Made by a program: the position numbers and the translations under genes | In this document: piece by piece, positions 52,101-56,489 of the stretch | Layout: each line of letters begins with the position of its first letter | Position numbering within the stretch: the stretch's first letter is position 1 | The notes under the pieces: generated by a model | Databases searched by the model: none | What the model was told of the DNA's origin: nothing | The model's input: the letters and a program-made list of their open reading frames with translations, nothing else | DNA from: Antedon bifida | Taxonomy: Eukaryota; Echinodermata; Crinoidea; Comatulida; Antedonidae | DNA: 64,000 bases | Reading direction: 5' to 3' | Assembly: GCA_963402885.1 (NCBI GenBank) | Contig: OY727095.1 | Location: forward strand, 6,329,001 to 6,393,000

Positions 52101-54226
52101 TGAATGCTATTGTTTAAATAGTAAATGATGTTGCATCCTTGACATTGTGTAGGCTTATTATAATCCTAATTCTGTCATATGGGATAGAATATTATTATTT
52201 AACACTTTGCGTAATTATTATTCTAAATTACAAGAAATATCGGCTAAAAGAGGAAATAGCAGAGGAAAAAGGAAATCCTAATTTGAATTTAAGTATCCTG
52301 TTAACTTTATTTTAAATTTTAATAATATTAATCAGCAAATAGTATACTCAAGTATTTGAACATTTACAGCATTACAGTATACCTCACATTTTAGAAAAAA
52401 AGAGACACCTACTTTATATTAATCCAAACACAGGTCAGAAATGCATTTAAGGGGTTTGGGAGGAGGTGACACAGAGAGGAAACATGTTTTTTTTAAAGAA
52501 TTCTTCAAAAAAGAGGAATGTTTGTTATAATATGGACACTAGTCTTCTATGACTGCTAACATTTATAGAATAGATATTTCATTTAGTACTGTATAATCAT
52601 CAACCAACATACAATATTAATTTATTATTAATTTATTATTTTGATACTTTAACACCACTGTTTCTATAAAATATTATTATTCAAACGGCATAGAATCGTT
52701 TTATTATTCGATATTTCTAACAATTTGACATTTGCTCATGATTTACTTTCCTATCATCATGACGGAATTCATATAAACCGTCGTATTATTTGATATACTA
52801 CGCGATCCTAATAGCTCAAGCATTTGTTTAATATCTCTCCGTCAATCTGTCTGCTACACAAAACATAGATAACTTTATCGCATCCAGGCATCCATATCGA
52901 GGAAAAAAAGAAACTAAGTTCCATATGAATATATAGTGTTGTTTAATTTAAACAGCTTTAACAGAAAAAAACAGATAGTTTGAAAGAAAATCTACAAATT
53001 AGGAGATGAATAAATATTCTGTTTAATTATAAATAAACTTCTGTTTAAAATTTGTTATCCAAATTATCAACCTTTGACCTACCAATTCATCAAGCATCAT
53101 TGCAAAGCAGATAGAACATTGAACTTTTTGACGATAAACGCCATATAATAAATGATCAACTGCATCAAATTACTAATATGAAAAAGTAAAGACAACAACA
53201 ACATAATTGGCACAACTGACGCTCGAACTGAGAATCCTCTGTTTGATATGCACACACTCTTACCACTAGACCACCAGACCTTACTTAGTATGCATATAAG
53301 AGCAACTTTTTTCACCCTGTATTATTTTATCATTTATACTATAGTACTGTAAATCTTCTTCTTATAATAGAGAACAGCGGGGTAGGATAGGTGACAAATT
53401 GAGATTTGGTCACATTCTATTCCAATCAGAAATGGATTAACATCAATCAATTTCATCAGCTTTAATTAGGAAGATGGACAGTACATTATCATCATTATCC
53501 TCATTATAAACCGGATACAAGTGCAATGCCGATTATGCTTTTTTTTTTAACCATTAAGAAAATTCTCTTTCAGATTCAACAATTCATTTGTACCTCATCT
53601 ATAAACATTTTAACATGATTTATTATCAAATGAAAATAGAATTGAGGTACATGATGCTATGCAAGTTATTCACAAGATTGTTTGAACATTCAAAACATTT
53701 CCATTCACGTTGAATGCTATATGTTTATTGTACTAGCACATACAAACTCTAAACATAACACAGTAATAATAAATATCATACCTGGTACACTTCGTGATTG
53801 TCTTAGTTGATGGCGTGCTTTAGGGGGTTCGGACGACGCTCGTCTACTACGAACCCGCAAAAACACTTTATCATCCTGATCATCATTTGAAGTATCCTTT
53901 CGTTTACGTGACCGCCTGAAGCTTGATCGTAATCTTTGGGTTACACTTTTTCTTCGCCCTCTATTTTCAAATTCCTCGCAACCAACTCTTTTCGAATCGA
54001 TATGCGATAGAGTTGATGCTTTGCGTTTTTTTTCAACATGTTCTTCATCATCGGATGATCCTATAAAATATGTAGGTTGACGGTTTTCTTCTTTCGGTCT
54101 TGTGATACGCCACGACCTATTCCGAGTTAAACGAGTTCCTTCATTCTCATCTCCGCTACCTTGGTTCCCTTGCTCTCGCGGTTGTGAATGGCTACGGCGC
54201 GACCGTCTTAGACTTGATTTAAACAT
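916..54226 (-). CDS. SynGAP/DAB2IP/RASAL2-family Ras GTPase-activating protein (17 coding exons, C-terminus outside window)
   Basis: Spliced gene. Form A joins, in transcript order, 54226-53782, 17626-17520, 11541-11462, 11107-10886, 10739-10641, 9833-9717, 9263-9187, 6421-6370, 6160-6052, 5625-5466, 5101-4959, 4624-4422, 4153-4010, 3570-3480, 3388-3281, 2912-1245, 1118-916. Every junction is GT-AG and every phase matches, giving 1342 codons plus two bases. Domain order is basic N-tail (1-211), C-terminal part of a PH domain (about 245-287), C2 (about 300-400), RasGAP (about 425-683) with arginine finger R497, Ser-rich tail (720-1275) and coiled coil (1276-1342). Family knowledge: these proteins speed GTP hydrolysis on Ras/Rap at the membrane and act as scaffolds. 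Vertebrates have several paralogues (SYNGAP1, DAB2IP, RASAL2, RASAL3). I read this as their single invertebrate counterpart, so I give no paralogue symbol. Identity was judged by eye against remembered family motifs. Confidence 0.93.
1245..2912 (-). CDS. Exon 16 of the RasGAP gene: large Ser-rich disordered tail
   Basis: A single 1668-base exon in one frame, phase 0 at both ends; residues 720-1275. It starts at VEESEQ and contains [10 protein letters not shown] (family LGPLPRILRDI). The motif [10 protein letters not shown] (874-883) matches the family's LSFQNPVYQM. The rest is dominated by Ser, Thr, Pro and Asn with many SP/TP sites and no fold I recognise, typical of the scaffold tails of DAB2IP and SynGAP. 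The acceptor TTTTAAAAAG|GTGGAA lacks a good pyrimidine tract; the donor ACAGAG|GTATGT is strong. The vertebrate ER(T/A)(A/V)AW motif was not seen. Confidence 0.93.
3003..3230. mobile_element. Small TIR element, CTGTTTCTGCTG family, copy 1 (intron 15)
   Basis: Left end GGTCTGTTTCTGCTGC and right end GCAGCAGAAGACC are inverted repeats. The interior has several AACCGGTTA-like words. About 228 bases, no coding capacity. Its ends match those of the elements at 22942-23091 and 44649-45535, so it is a non-autonomous transposon copy sitting between exons 15 and 16. Confidence 0.7.
3281..3388 (-). CDS. Exon 15 of the RasGAP gene: FDGYVDLGR helix after the GAP domain
   Basis: Acceptor TTATTTTAG|AATGAC, donor TCTCAA|GTAAGT; phase 0 in, phase 0 out; residues 684-719. 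[20 protein letters not shown] (694-713) aligns with [20 protein letters not shown], the conserved helix that closes the GAP module in SynGAP-type proteins. Confidence 0.96.
3480..3570 (-). CDS. Exon 14 of the RasGAP gene: C-terminal RasGAP helices
   Basis: Acceptor TTTCCTAG|TTTTGG, donor ATATCA|GTAAGT; phase 2 in, phase 0 out; residues 653-683. [20 protein letters not shown] aligns with the family's [20 protein letters not shown], then CFLSEIS with RFLLEIS. It ends the RasGAP fold. The following intron is only 91 bases, the shortest in the gene. Confidence 0.96.
3661..3862. mobile_element. MITE-like element with CCCTAAAGGCC ends (intron 13)
   Basis: CCCTAAAGGCCAATTTACAC at the left is matched, inverted, by GTGTAAATTGGCCTTTAGGG at the right. 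With adjacent bases the repeat spans about 27 bases. Total length 202 bases, no coding frame. I saw no second copy in the window, and no clear target duplication. It is a small hairpin-forming DNA transposon remnant. Confidence 0.75.
4010..4153 (-). CDS. Exon 13 of the RasGAP gene: FLRFL..PAIMSP signature
   Basis: Acceptor CTTTTGACAG|TGCTTG, donor ACAAG|GTTAGT; phase 2 in, phase 2 out; residues 605-652. [20 protein letters not shown] (609-628) is the RasGAP family signature. [20 protein letters not shown] follows, matching [20 protein letters not shown]. These helices form the Ras-binding groove next to the finger loop. Confidence 0.98.
4422..4624 (-). CDS. Exon 12 of the RasGAP gene: central RasGAP helices
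   Basis: Acceptor GCTCTAG|GTTGAT, donor ATTAG|GTAATA; phase 0 in, phase 2 out; residues 538-604. [10 protein letters not shown] matches VDPSKC at the same place in DAB2IP and RASAL2. [20 protein letters not shown] (569-588) matches [20 protein letters not shown], and DLSDRLI matches DISERLI. This is among the best conserved exons. Confidence 0.97.
4959..5101 (-). CDS. Exon 11 of the RasGAP gene: RasGAP domain with arginine finger
   Basis: Acceptor ATTTTACAG|AGGATG, donor TGTGAG|GTATGT; phase 1 in, phase 0 out; residues 490-537. [20 protein letters not shown] aligns with the family's [20 protein letters not shown]. The Arg (R497) is the catalytic finger that RasGAPs insert into the Ras active site. 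[12 protein letters not shown] and YESEESCE follow as in vertebrates. The catalytic residue is intact, so the protein should be an active GAP. Confidence 0.97.
5164..5237 (+). repeat. tRNA-derived SINE head or tRNA pseudogene
   Basis: Has an A-box-like GTGGTCTAATGG, an intact anticodon arm (TCTGC, seven-base loop ATATTAA, GCAGA) and a B-box-like GGGTTTGAATC. The acceptor and T stems do not pair, so it is not a functional tRNA. The minus-strand sequence at 53213-53284 shares the same head. Confidence 0.6.
5337..5428. mobile_element. CTCTGTC inverted-repeat MITE, truncated copy 1 (intron 10)
   Basis: Starts GCTCTGTCTACACTATCAAA and continues through GTGTGATGTGCCC and GGTAGTGATATGACATCATG. The right terminal repeat is missing. 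It ends 37 bases from the donor of exon 10. Confidence 0.75.
5466..5625 (-). CDS. Exon 10 of the RasGAP gene: RasGAP domain N-terminal helices
   Basis: Acceptor TGTATACAG|TATTTA, donor GAAA|GTAAGA; phase 0 in, phase 1 out; residues 437-489. [20 protein letters not shown] (455-474) followed by [11 protein letters not shown] aligns with the family's KEEMASALVHILQSTG.VKDFLTDL. A truncated inverted-repeat element ends 37 bases past the donor. Confidence 0.96.
5730..5883. mobile_element. CTCTGTC inverted-repeat MITE, copy 2 (intron 9)
   Basis: A full copy: ACTCTGTCTACACTATCAAA at the left and TTTGATAGTGTAGACAGAAC at the right, flanked on both sides by TTAA (5726-5729 and 5884-5887). Length 154 bases. 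The interior is itself nearly self-complementary (TGTGATGTGCCC against GGGCACATCACA). Confidence 0.85.
6052..6160 (-). CDS. Exon 9 of the RasGAP gene: C2 end and lead into RasGAP domain
   Basis: Acceptor TTTGTAG|GTATGA; phase 2 in, phase 0 out; residues 400-436. [20 protein letters not shown] aligns with the family's IRIKARYQTITILPMEMYKE. The donor is GAG|GTTCGT, an unusual donor with only the GT and weak downstream match; the exact phase match to exon 10 supports it. Confidence 0.9.
6370..6421 (-). CDS. Exon 8 of the RasGAP gene: C2 domain strand (52-base micro-exon)
   Basis: Acceptor TTCTTACAG|GTTACA, donor CACAG|GTAAGC; phase 1 in, phase 2 out; residues 383-399. [18 protein letters not shown] aligns with the family's GYVGLV.IP...V.GR. 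At 52 bases this is the smallest exon and would be missed by simple open-reading-frame scans. Its phases fit both neighbours exactly. Confidence 0.88.
6559..6725. repeat. Dispersed repeat in intron 7, copy 1
   Basis: Shares about 165 bases with 7797-7965, including GCTCAATATAACCCACATGG, GCACAAATTATCTGCGAAAT and TGATAATTGAGAGCGCCCT. It begins TTCGTTTTCAAATTATTTTG. No coding frame; family unknown to me. Confidence 0.85.
7797..7965. repeat. Dispersed repeat in intron 7, copy 2
   Basis: Direct copy of 6559-6725 with a few substitutions and a longer T run before GTGCTAGCTTGAGAAA. The two copies lie 1.24 kb apart in the same orientation. Confidence 0.85.
8448..8530. mobile_element. Partial copy of a GGTTCCCACTAG-end MITE family
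   Basis: Contains AGCCTAGTTCCCACAAGCG, AACGCAAGC and GACCAATCA, shared with 26200-26325 and 43127-43269. Only one end is evident. It lies in intron 7. Confidence 0.45.
9187..9263 (-). CDS. Exon 7 of the RasGAP gene: C2 domain, HLFRE and Lys tract
   Basis: Acceptor TTATCTTAG|CTCGTT, donor GTTG|GTAAGA; phase 2 in, phase 1 out; residues 357-382. [17 protein letters not shown] corresponds to the family's LHLYRETDKKRKKDK. Five consecutive Lys residues follow the strand, as in vertebrate homologues. Confidence 0.93.
9534..9655. mobile_element. CTCTGTC inverted-repeat MITE, copy 3 (intron 5/6 side, next to exon 6)
   Basis: Left end GCTCTGTCTACACTATCAAA after TTAA. The right end is degenerate (TTTGTAAAACTAGATCACTG). 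It lies in intron 6, 60 bases from the donor of exon 6. Confidence 0.75.
9717..9833 (-). CDS. Exon 6 of the RasGAP gene: C2 domain core
   Basis: Acceptor CCTCCAG|GTATTT, donor TTGA|GTAAGT; phase 2 in, phase 2 out; residues 318-356. [20 protein letters not shown] aligns with the family's [20 protein letters not shown], and VFWSEQFKL with VFWGEHFEF. A short insert separates the two motifs, as in some vertebrate isoforms. The C2 domain in this family helps membrane binding and Rap-GAP activity. Confidence 0.95.
10641..10739 (-). CDS. Exon 5 of the RasGAP gene: end of PH domain and start of C2 domain
   Basis: Acceptor ATACTTAG|GACTGT, donor AAAAG|GTATAA; phase 2 in, phase 2 out; residues 285-317. 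An upstream AG (TTTTACAG) is also present, 9 bases earlier. I chose the nearer AG because only it keeps the frame and gives [12 protein letters not shown], which matches the family's [21 protein letters not shown] (301-311) is the first C2 strand (family LKLWIIEAREL). Confidence 0.9.
10886..11107 (-). CDS. Exon 4 of the RasGAP gene: RSxDSLL motif and PH-domain C-terminal half
   Basis: Acceptor TTGAACAG|GTCAGC, donor GAAAG|GTATGA; phase 2 in, phase 2 out; residues 211-284. [10 protein letters not shown] (222-231) matches the family's [19 protein letters not shown] (246-254), [20 protein letters not shown] (260-279) and KWIE (281-284) match the last PH strands and the C-terminal helix with its invariant Trp (W282). 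In family members this part binds membrane phosphoinositides. The N-terminal PH strands are poorly conserved in the family and I cannot place them here. Confidence 0.95.
11462..11541 (-). CDS. Exon 3 of the RasGAP gene: basic KR-rich linker
   Basis: Acceptor follows a long T tract (..TTTTTTTTTACAG|AATACA); donor AAAAAG|GTAATT. Phase 0 in, phase 2 out; residues 185-210 and most of Arg211. The stretch [13 protein letters not shown] aligns with the conserved LSRRLKGSIKRTKSQPKL segment of vertebrate SynGAP and DAB2IP. The region is highly positive and could contact acidic lipid, by inference. Confidence 0.9.
14392..14423. other. 32-base near-perfect palindrome
   Basis: ACCAGGGA at the left pairs with TCCCTGGT at the right, and the centre TTGTTAATTAACAA is also self-complementary. 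It lies in intron 2 with no known role. Confidence 0.7.
15259..15400. repeat. Dispersed repeat in intron 2, copy 1
   Basis: Shares CATTGAAGATGATGTGATT, GTTCAT and CACATGATGATGAGCATG in the same order with 16231-16365. It is rich in ATG/GAT triplets. No coding frame. Confidence 0.75.
16231..16365. repeat. Dispersed repeat in intron 2, copy 2
   Basis: Same order of words as 15259-15400, including AACAATGAATGATA at the right. The left third is more diverged. Confidence 0.75.
16390..16480. repeat. 20-base GGGGACACACCCCTATTAAG tandem array
   Basis: About five units of period 20. Each unit contains CCCCTATTAAGGGG, whose arms pair, so single strands can fold in several registers. A related degenerate stretch lies at 16100-16140. 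Confidence 0.88.
17230..17328. mobile_element. CTCTGTC inverted-repeat MITE, copy 4 (intron 2)
   Basis: Degenerate left end, clear core (GTCCATATATGGGCACATTA) and right end GTAGACAGAGC followed by TTA. About 100 bases. Confidence 0.7.
17520..17626 (-). CDS. Exon 2 of the RasGAP gene: shared exon with RRKSVP motif
   Basis: Acceptor TTTTTCAG|AA and donor ATACAG|GTGAGG. It enters in phase 1 and leaves in phase 0, and covers residues 149-184 of form A. The motif RRKSVP (163-168) follows a HE.E-type stretch, closely resembling the RRKSVP region that precedes the PH core in vertebrate SynGAP. It also fits RxxSxP, a 14-3-3 mode I pattern (inference). This is the first exon common to both predicted forms. 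Confidence 0.88.
22942..23091. mobile_element. Small TIR element, CTGTTTCTGCTG family, copy 2 (intron 1)
   Basis: Left end GGCCCAGTTTCTGCTGCC, right end CTGCAGAAACAAGGCC. An internal GGCAGCAGAAACGAG suggests a nested or rearranged copy. About 150 bases with no coding frame. Confidence 0.55.
23632..23820. repeat. 48-base tandem repeat, four units
   Basis: Units begin at 23632, 23680, 23728 and 23776 with AGC(C/T)TGCGTT(T/C)ACACATG. The units alternate between two variants (CCTGCGTTT and CTTGCGTTC), so it seems to have grown by duplicating a two-unit block. The period is a multiple of three, which explains the open frame on the minus strand. Confidence 0.9.
24873..25030. repeat. 79-base tandem pair
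   Basis: Two units starting GCTCCTA.AACATTAAGAC and continuing through GGAAAACAGCTGC and GTTTAAACCG. They differ at many CpG/TpG positions, as expected of an old duplication. Confidence 0.8.
25166..25283. mobile_element. CTCTGTC inverted-repeat MITE, copy 5 (intron 1)
   Basis: Left end GCTCTGTCTACACTATC and right end GTTTGATAGTGTAGACAGAGC. The left half of the core is shortened. It is flanked by TAAA on the left and TTTA on the right. Confidence 0.8.
26200..26325. mobile_element. Copy of the GGTTCCCACTAG-end MITE family
   Basis: Right end TAGTGGGAACCAAGCC with interior ATTGGTCAAATTATTTGTG and CGTACGTCCTTG. The left end is degenerate (AACAACGCAAGGATTC). It shares word order with 43127-43269. 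Confidence 0.55.
28675..28775. repeat. Dispersed repeat, copy 1 (GTGGCTTGAACAGAGA family)
   Basis: Contains GGCCTTTGACAACCTAGTGG, TGTTCCTCTTTCTTG and CTTGTGGCTATTACACCACT, matching 32325-32425 in order and direction. Confidence 0.75.
29514..29662. mobile_element. CTCTGTC inverted-repeat MITE, copy 6 (just past exon 1B)
   Basis: TTAA flanks both sides (29510-29513 and 29663-29666). Ends contain ATCTACACTATCAAAC and GTTTGATAGTGTAGACAGAG. It begins 55 bases into the intron after the exon 1B donor. Confidence 0.82.
29718..29847 (-). CDS. Exon 1B: alternative first coding exon of the RasGAP gene, short basic N-terminus
   Basis: Encodes 43 residues (start [20 protein letters not shown]) plus one base of the next codon. 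An in-frame TAA lies five codons before the ATG at 29847-29845. The exon ends ACGAAGG|GTTAGT, a donor in phase 1, the same phase as exon 1A, so both can join exon 2 and both give GAA (Glu) at the junction. It is very basic, like the N-terminus of some vertebrate DAB2IP forms. It lies 24 kb inside intron 1 of form A, implying a second promoter just to its right. The shared phase and flanking stop are the main support; transcript evidence is needed. Confidence 0.7.
29848..30400 (-). promoter_or_regulatory. Presumed promoter and 5' leader region of form B
   Basis: This is the segment immediately upstream of exon 1B on the minus strand. A promoter is inferred only from the presence of a stop-flanked first coding exon. 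The sequence holds an AT-rich TTTATATAAT stretch about 25 bases before the ATG but no convincing core element or CpG island. The start site cannot be placed. Confidence 0.3.
32205..32425. repeat. Dispersed repeat, copy 2, next to a retroelement-like tail
   Basis: 32325-32425 matches 28675-28775. To its left, 32220-32280 holds CCCCATGAGGGACAAATAAA and repeated GAATT near an AT tail, resembling the 3' end of LINE-derived elements. An 80-codon open frame spans both on the minus strand but is repeat-derived. Confidence 0.55.
32825..33049. repeat. 114-base tandem pair
   Basis: Two units starting TATATTTCAGATATTTT and ending near GAATGTATCACAT or GGATGTATCACAT. The right unit has a short loss in its second half. 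Confidence 0.8.
33784..33920 (-). other. Isolated open segment resembling a PH-domain N-terminal half (weak)
   Basis: On the minus strand an open segment reads [20 protein letters not shown] and then [16 protein letters not shown], ending at a strong donor ACT|GTAAGT in phase 0. The pattern K.RYYVL...G...VEF resembles PH strands beta-2 and beta-3 of IRS/DOK-type domains. The acceptor side is poor: an in-frame TAA lies shortly before and no pyrimidine tract precedes the AG. Its phase does not fit exon 2 of the RasGAP gene. It could be a decayed exon or chance. Confidence 0.2.
34088..34355. repeat. 121-base tandem pair
   Basis: Two units starting AATCTGAGCAAATGACAATC and AATCTGGGCAAATGATGATC, each ending with TTCTTGGTTCTAGTCCTAAA and GTTTAGTACATT. 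The end of each unit resembles a tRNA B box (GGTTCTAGTCC), so the unit may derive from a tRNA-like SINE. Confidence 0.75.
35037..35670. repeat. 54-base minisatellite with POU octamer in each unit
   Basis: About eight near-identical 54-base units from 35037, then several degenerate units to about 35670. Each unit contains ATTTGCATAATGCATATG, which includes ATTTGCAT, the canonical POU/Oct octamer, and AACATGATCCAGGTGCTATG. Because 54 is a multiple of three, the minus strand stays open through the array; this is a by-product, not a gene. Confidence 0.92.
39519..39544. repeat. Adjoining poly-A and poly-G runs
   Basis: A run of A is followed directly by about 14 G, then a T run. Homopolymer junctions like this are prone to sequencing error; length should not be trusted. 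Confidence 0.9.
43127..43269. mobile_element. Complete copy of the GGTTCCCACTAG-end MITE family
   Basis: AGGCTTGGTTTCTACTAGGA at the left is matched, inverted, by TCCTAATGAGAACCAAGCTT at the right. The interior has GATGCAACGCAAATGACAAT and TTGGTCAATTCATTTGCG, also roughly self-complementary. 143 bases, no coding frame. Confidence 0.65.
43845..43935 (-). repeat. tRNA-Ser/Leu-like SINE head
   Basis: On the minus strand GAGTGGCCGAGCGGTTAAGA is a near-perfect A box of a class II tRNA, and AGGGTTCTAAGCTC is B-box-like, with about 40 bases between. Stems do not close fully, so a SINE or pseudogene is more likely than a tRNA gene. Confidence 0.55.
44284..44447. mobile_element. CTCTGTC inverted-repeat MITE, copy 7 with internal 21-base repeats
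   Basis: Degenerate ends, with CAGACTGAGC at the right. The core contains four tandem units of ATCACTACCATATTTAAGCA, period 21 bases (44331-44420), an internal expansion not seen in the other copies. Confidence 0.7.
44649..45535. mobile_element. TIR element, CTGTTTCTGCTG family, longest copy (887 bases)
   Basis: Ends GGGCCTGTTTCTGCTG and CAGCAGAAACAGGCCC are perfect 16-base inverted repeats. Near the left end several TAACCGATTA and TAATCGATTA words repeat, some inverted. No transposase-like frame is visible in the interior, so it is non-autonomous or decayed. Target-site duplication could not be resolved by eye. Confidence 0.75.
45837..45862. repeat. (GAT)n microsatellite
   Basis: About eight to nine uninterrupted GAT triplets, then ATAATAAAGATAATGATT. 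A simple repeat with no coding role. Confidence 0.95.
46216..46263. other. 48-base imperfect hairpin
   Basis: CTATGGCGAAGTCGGCGATA pairs with TATCGCCTCACTTGGCCATA around a short loop of about seven bases, with only one or two mismatches and one bulge. It is too short for a typical animal pre-miRNA and more likely a MITE fragment. Confidence 0.6.
47086..47228. mobile_element. CTCTGTC inverted-repeat MITE, copy 8
   Basis: Left end has GTACACTATCAAACTTTATG, right end TTTGATCGTGTAGACAGAGC followed by TTAA (47229-47232). The core is typical and self-complementary. Confidence 0.8.
48016..48153. mobile_element. CTCTGTC inverted-repeat MITE, copy 9
   Basis: Left end retains CACTATCAAACTTTGTGTGA, right end TGATAGTGTAGACAGAG. 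It lies about 110 bases from copy 10, making a close pair. Confidence 0.75.
48262..48399. mobile_element. CTCTGTC inverted-repeat MITE, copy 10
   Basis: Left end GCTCTGTCTACACTATCAAA after TTAA (48258-48261), right end GTTTGATAGTGTAGACAAGG. Both halves of the core are present (GTGATGTACCC and GGGGACATCACA). Confidence 0.8.
48650..50215. mobile_element. 1.57 kb non-autonomous element with hairpin ends, copy A
   Basis: TAGGTGATCATTT at the left is repeated inverted at the right (AAATGATCACCTA). The right end is itself a hairpin, because TAGGTGATCATTT also occurs just before it. The spacer to the left holds another hairpin, AATTCGTCACTTTGACGAATT without its last base. The interior has GTACAGTATATACTGTATAT and GCGCG-rich stretches, but no long reading frame. 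Copy B follows directly. Confidence 0.75.
50248..51810. mobile_element. 1.56 kb non-autonomous element with hairpin ends, copy B
   Basis: Collinear with copy A over its full length (1563 versus 1566 bases) with many substitutions, so the duplication is old. The 32-base spacer between the copies repeats the sequence that precedes copy A. The right flank begins ATTAAC and the left flank of copy A ends GAATTA. No coding frame. Confidence 0.75.
53213..53284 (-). repeat. tRNA-derived SINE head, same family as 5164-5237
   Basis: On the minus strand: GGTCTGGTGGTCTAGTGGTA (A box), GTGCATATCAAACAGAGG, then CAGTTCGAGCG (B-box-like). It matches 5164-5237 in the A box and anticodon region. Confidence 0.6.
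53782..54226 (-). CDS. Exon 1A: alternative first coding exon of the RasGAP gene, basic Ser/Arg-rich N-terminus
   Basis: Encodes residues 1-148 plus the first base of codon 149. The ATG at 54226-54224 is preceded in frame by TAA five codons earlier, so the start is well fixed. The exon ends CCAG|GTATGA, a good donor in phase 1. The product is rich in Arg, Ser and Lys and probably disordered. It has three basic Ser clusters: RRKSVT (91-96), RASSEP (129-134, fits RxxSxP) and LRQSRSVP (141-148, fits RxxxSxP). These resemble basophilic-kinase and 14-3-3 docking sites, which is inference only. I see no PH-like strands here. Vertebrate relatives also vary their N-termini by promoter choice. Confidence 0.85.
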
Positions 54227-54353
54227 TATACAATCCTTGTTTTACAATACAAAATTGTGCAAATATTATGTAAAGATTCCATATATATAATCCTAATAGC
54301 GTTCAGTTCTGGATAAATTTGTAACCTCTCTATCGCAAGTCTAGGCCGCCTAC

Positions 54354-54600
54354 CTGTAAATCATTTGAATAACGTTTGTGCTTATCAGTAACAAATTCCA
54401 ATATAGTTCACTTAGGTCTTGTGTTAGGCCTGCACACTTGCCAACTTGCAATGTTGATACTTTTTATACTAGTGTTGTTTTTCTGAATGAGTGAGAAGTG
54501 GATCCAAGAGCTTACCTGTGCTGAACCGCCCTGGGGCTACAAAGCCTGTAGGTTAATATATGACACCTAGCATTCATATAGTCCATAGCTCAAAGTCAAT
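54354..54600 (-). promoter_or_regulatory. Possible 5' untranslated exon and promoter area of form A
   Basis: On the minus strand a strong donor CAGCACAG|GTAAGC gives an exon end at 54516. A matching acceptor TGATTTACAG|GTAGGC gives a restart at 54353, which then runs into exon 1A. This would make a 162-base intron in the 5' leader. No coding frame or homology can support it, so it is a splice-motif prediction only. Confidence 0.25.
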
Positions 54601-56489
54601 CCAACTAATCACACAACACAGTAAACATAAAAGCATAGACAAACATCAGTCAGTTAACATGATGAGGTTTTGTGTTTTGAAGTACTGTTGTTCTTCAGAG
54701 CAGAAAAAGTGAATGAATATATTGACAGGCTATCGCTAGAGAATAGGTGGGCTATTATTACACTGCCTTTGATCTGAAAGACCTCTTCCTACGACTCAAC
54801 CATTATCACAATAGGGGTGATTCACAGAGCACTAATTGATTCCACATAGCTGGCATAGTTTTGGTTTCTGTCTCAACAGTATCTGTATTTATTCTTTTTA
54901 TTAAATTTCCGAAACATGTTTTAATACCTTTTAAATTATAATTATTGTTTTATATTAAGGATATGCACATGATTGTCACATTCCTACAAGACATGTGATA
55001 CAATTGCATCATGTTATTTTTTTAATTAAAGCAATAGATCAAATTCATGCCATAAAGTATAATGAACGTAAATAAGAGAGCAGAGAAAATAAATAGGCTG
55101 AACTTTTAGTTTTGTGTATAGTAGTACAATCGCTTTTGTTTTGTTTTTTTATTACTTATTAGTTATCATGTTGCTATATATTTTTTGGAAATAAATGAAT
55201 TTTGAATTTATCTGTATTGCTGTTGAATACTGGCAGTTCCATATAAATATTTTTATTGTTTGTTAAATTGATGACGATGTTATCCTTATTTCCAATTGTT
55301 CGATATTAACAAACATTTTAAAAAATAAAGTTGATTTACAAGCTTTTTTGAACCATTTCATTTTATCCATTTTTATTATTTTTAAATGTTTTTTTGTTAA
55401 CAAACCAAATTTGAGAACATGTGTTTAAACCTGAAAAGTGGTAAACAAAACATAGTATGAAGTTTAAGTAAACTAGTTGACTGCTTACTTAAGTATATGG
55501 ATTTGGAAACAAGCAGGTGTGTATAGACTGTAATAAGACGAAGCTAAGTAAAGTAAATAACGCACAAGATGACTCACGCCAGTAAATACAACCACCCCTC
55601 CCTTCAATCAAAGTAATAATACGATAAAACCTTAATATCACAACGGTATCAAATATCTCCTAGAGCATATCGGATTTATCTTGAATTATATGTCCCTGAA
55701 TTACATTTAAATTGAAAATACATTTTGCAAAACAATTTTGTAAAAACCATTTCATAATCATCAGTCATATTGCATTCATTGAATGTCATACTGAAATATT
55801 TAAACATTGCAACCATATCAAATATCAAGATATATGTCCAACATTTTAAGGAATTCTTAATTCTGAAATTTTAATACTGAAAATAATTCCATTTTTAGAA
55901 TAATTTGAATGTAACATAAAGTTTAAAAGAATAAGAAATGATATTTAATATAATTATGATTTATCACAGCAGTATCAAATATCATCACCAGATTTTTATT
56001 TCTAAATTATGCTTCATTTTCAGTTTGAAAAATATTTCGAAATTTGATAACTAAAATGTTTGATATCTTTTCCTAAATATTGATTTAAAATATTTGATGT
56101 AATGAATAACAAACCAAAGTTATTACATTTGACACATATCGTATCCACATTTTAAATGTACATAAATATTAAAACTAAATCCATAATGTTATGAACTCGG
56201 ATGAGATTAATATGTATTTAAACACAATATGGCCGTTATTGGCTACATTTAAAAACCATCTTTTTCTACATGATGTTTACAAAAAGTGATTAAACCCTCT
56301 ATGTATATAGCGCTTTCACATTACTAATAGCAAAACACACCAGGCTGCACGCCATCCAAAACGCTGTGCTAAGCGTATTAGGGGTATTAGTAGCACCCTG
56401 CAAACCTACCCTATTCTCAGTGCTGTATGACAGTATTTGTACAGTATCGTAGGTAAATTTATAATACAGCATCTCATGTGTGAGGTTAG

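Larger units (their letters stand above)
30401..53781 (-). other. Intron 1 of form A, distal part
   Basis: About 23 kb with no supported exon apart from a weak PH-like candidate near 33.8 kb. It is rich in repeats: the 54-base minisatellite at 35037-35670, tandem pairs at 32825-33049 and 34088-34355, several inverted-repeat elements between 43.1 and 48.4 kb, and the twin 1.56 kb elements at 48650-51810. Stretches such as 36.1-39.5 kb, 40.0-42.6 kb and 51.9-53.1 kb are AT-rich with nothing I can identify. Confidence 0.65.
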
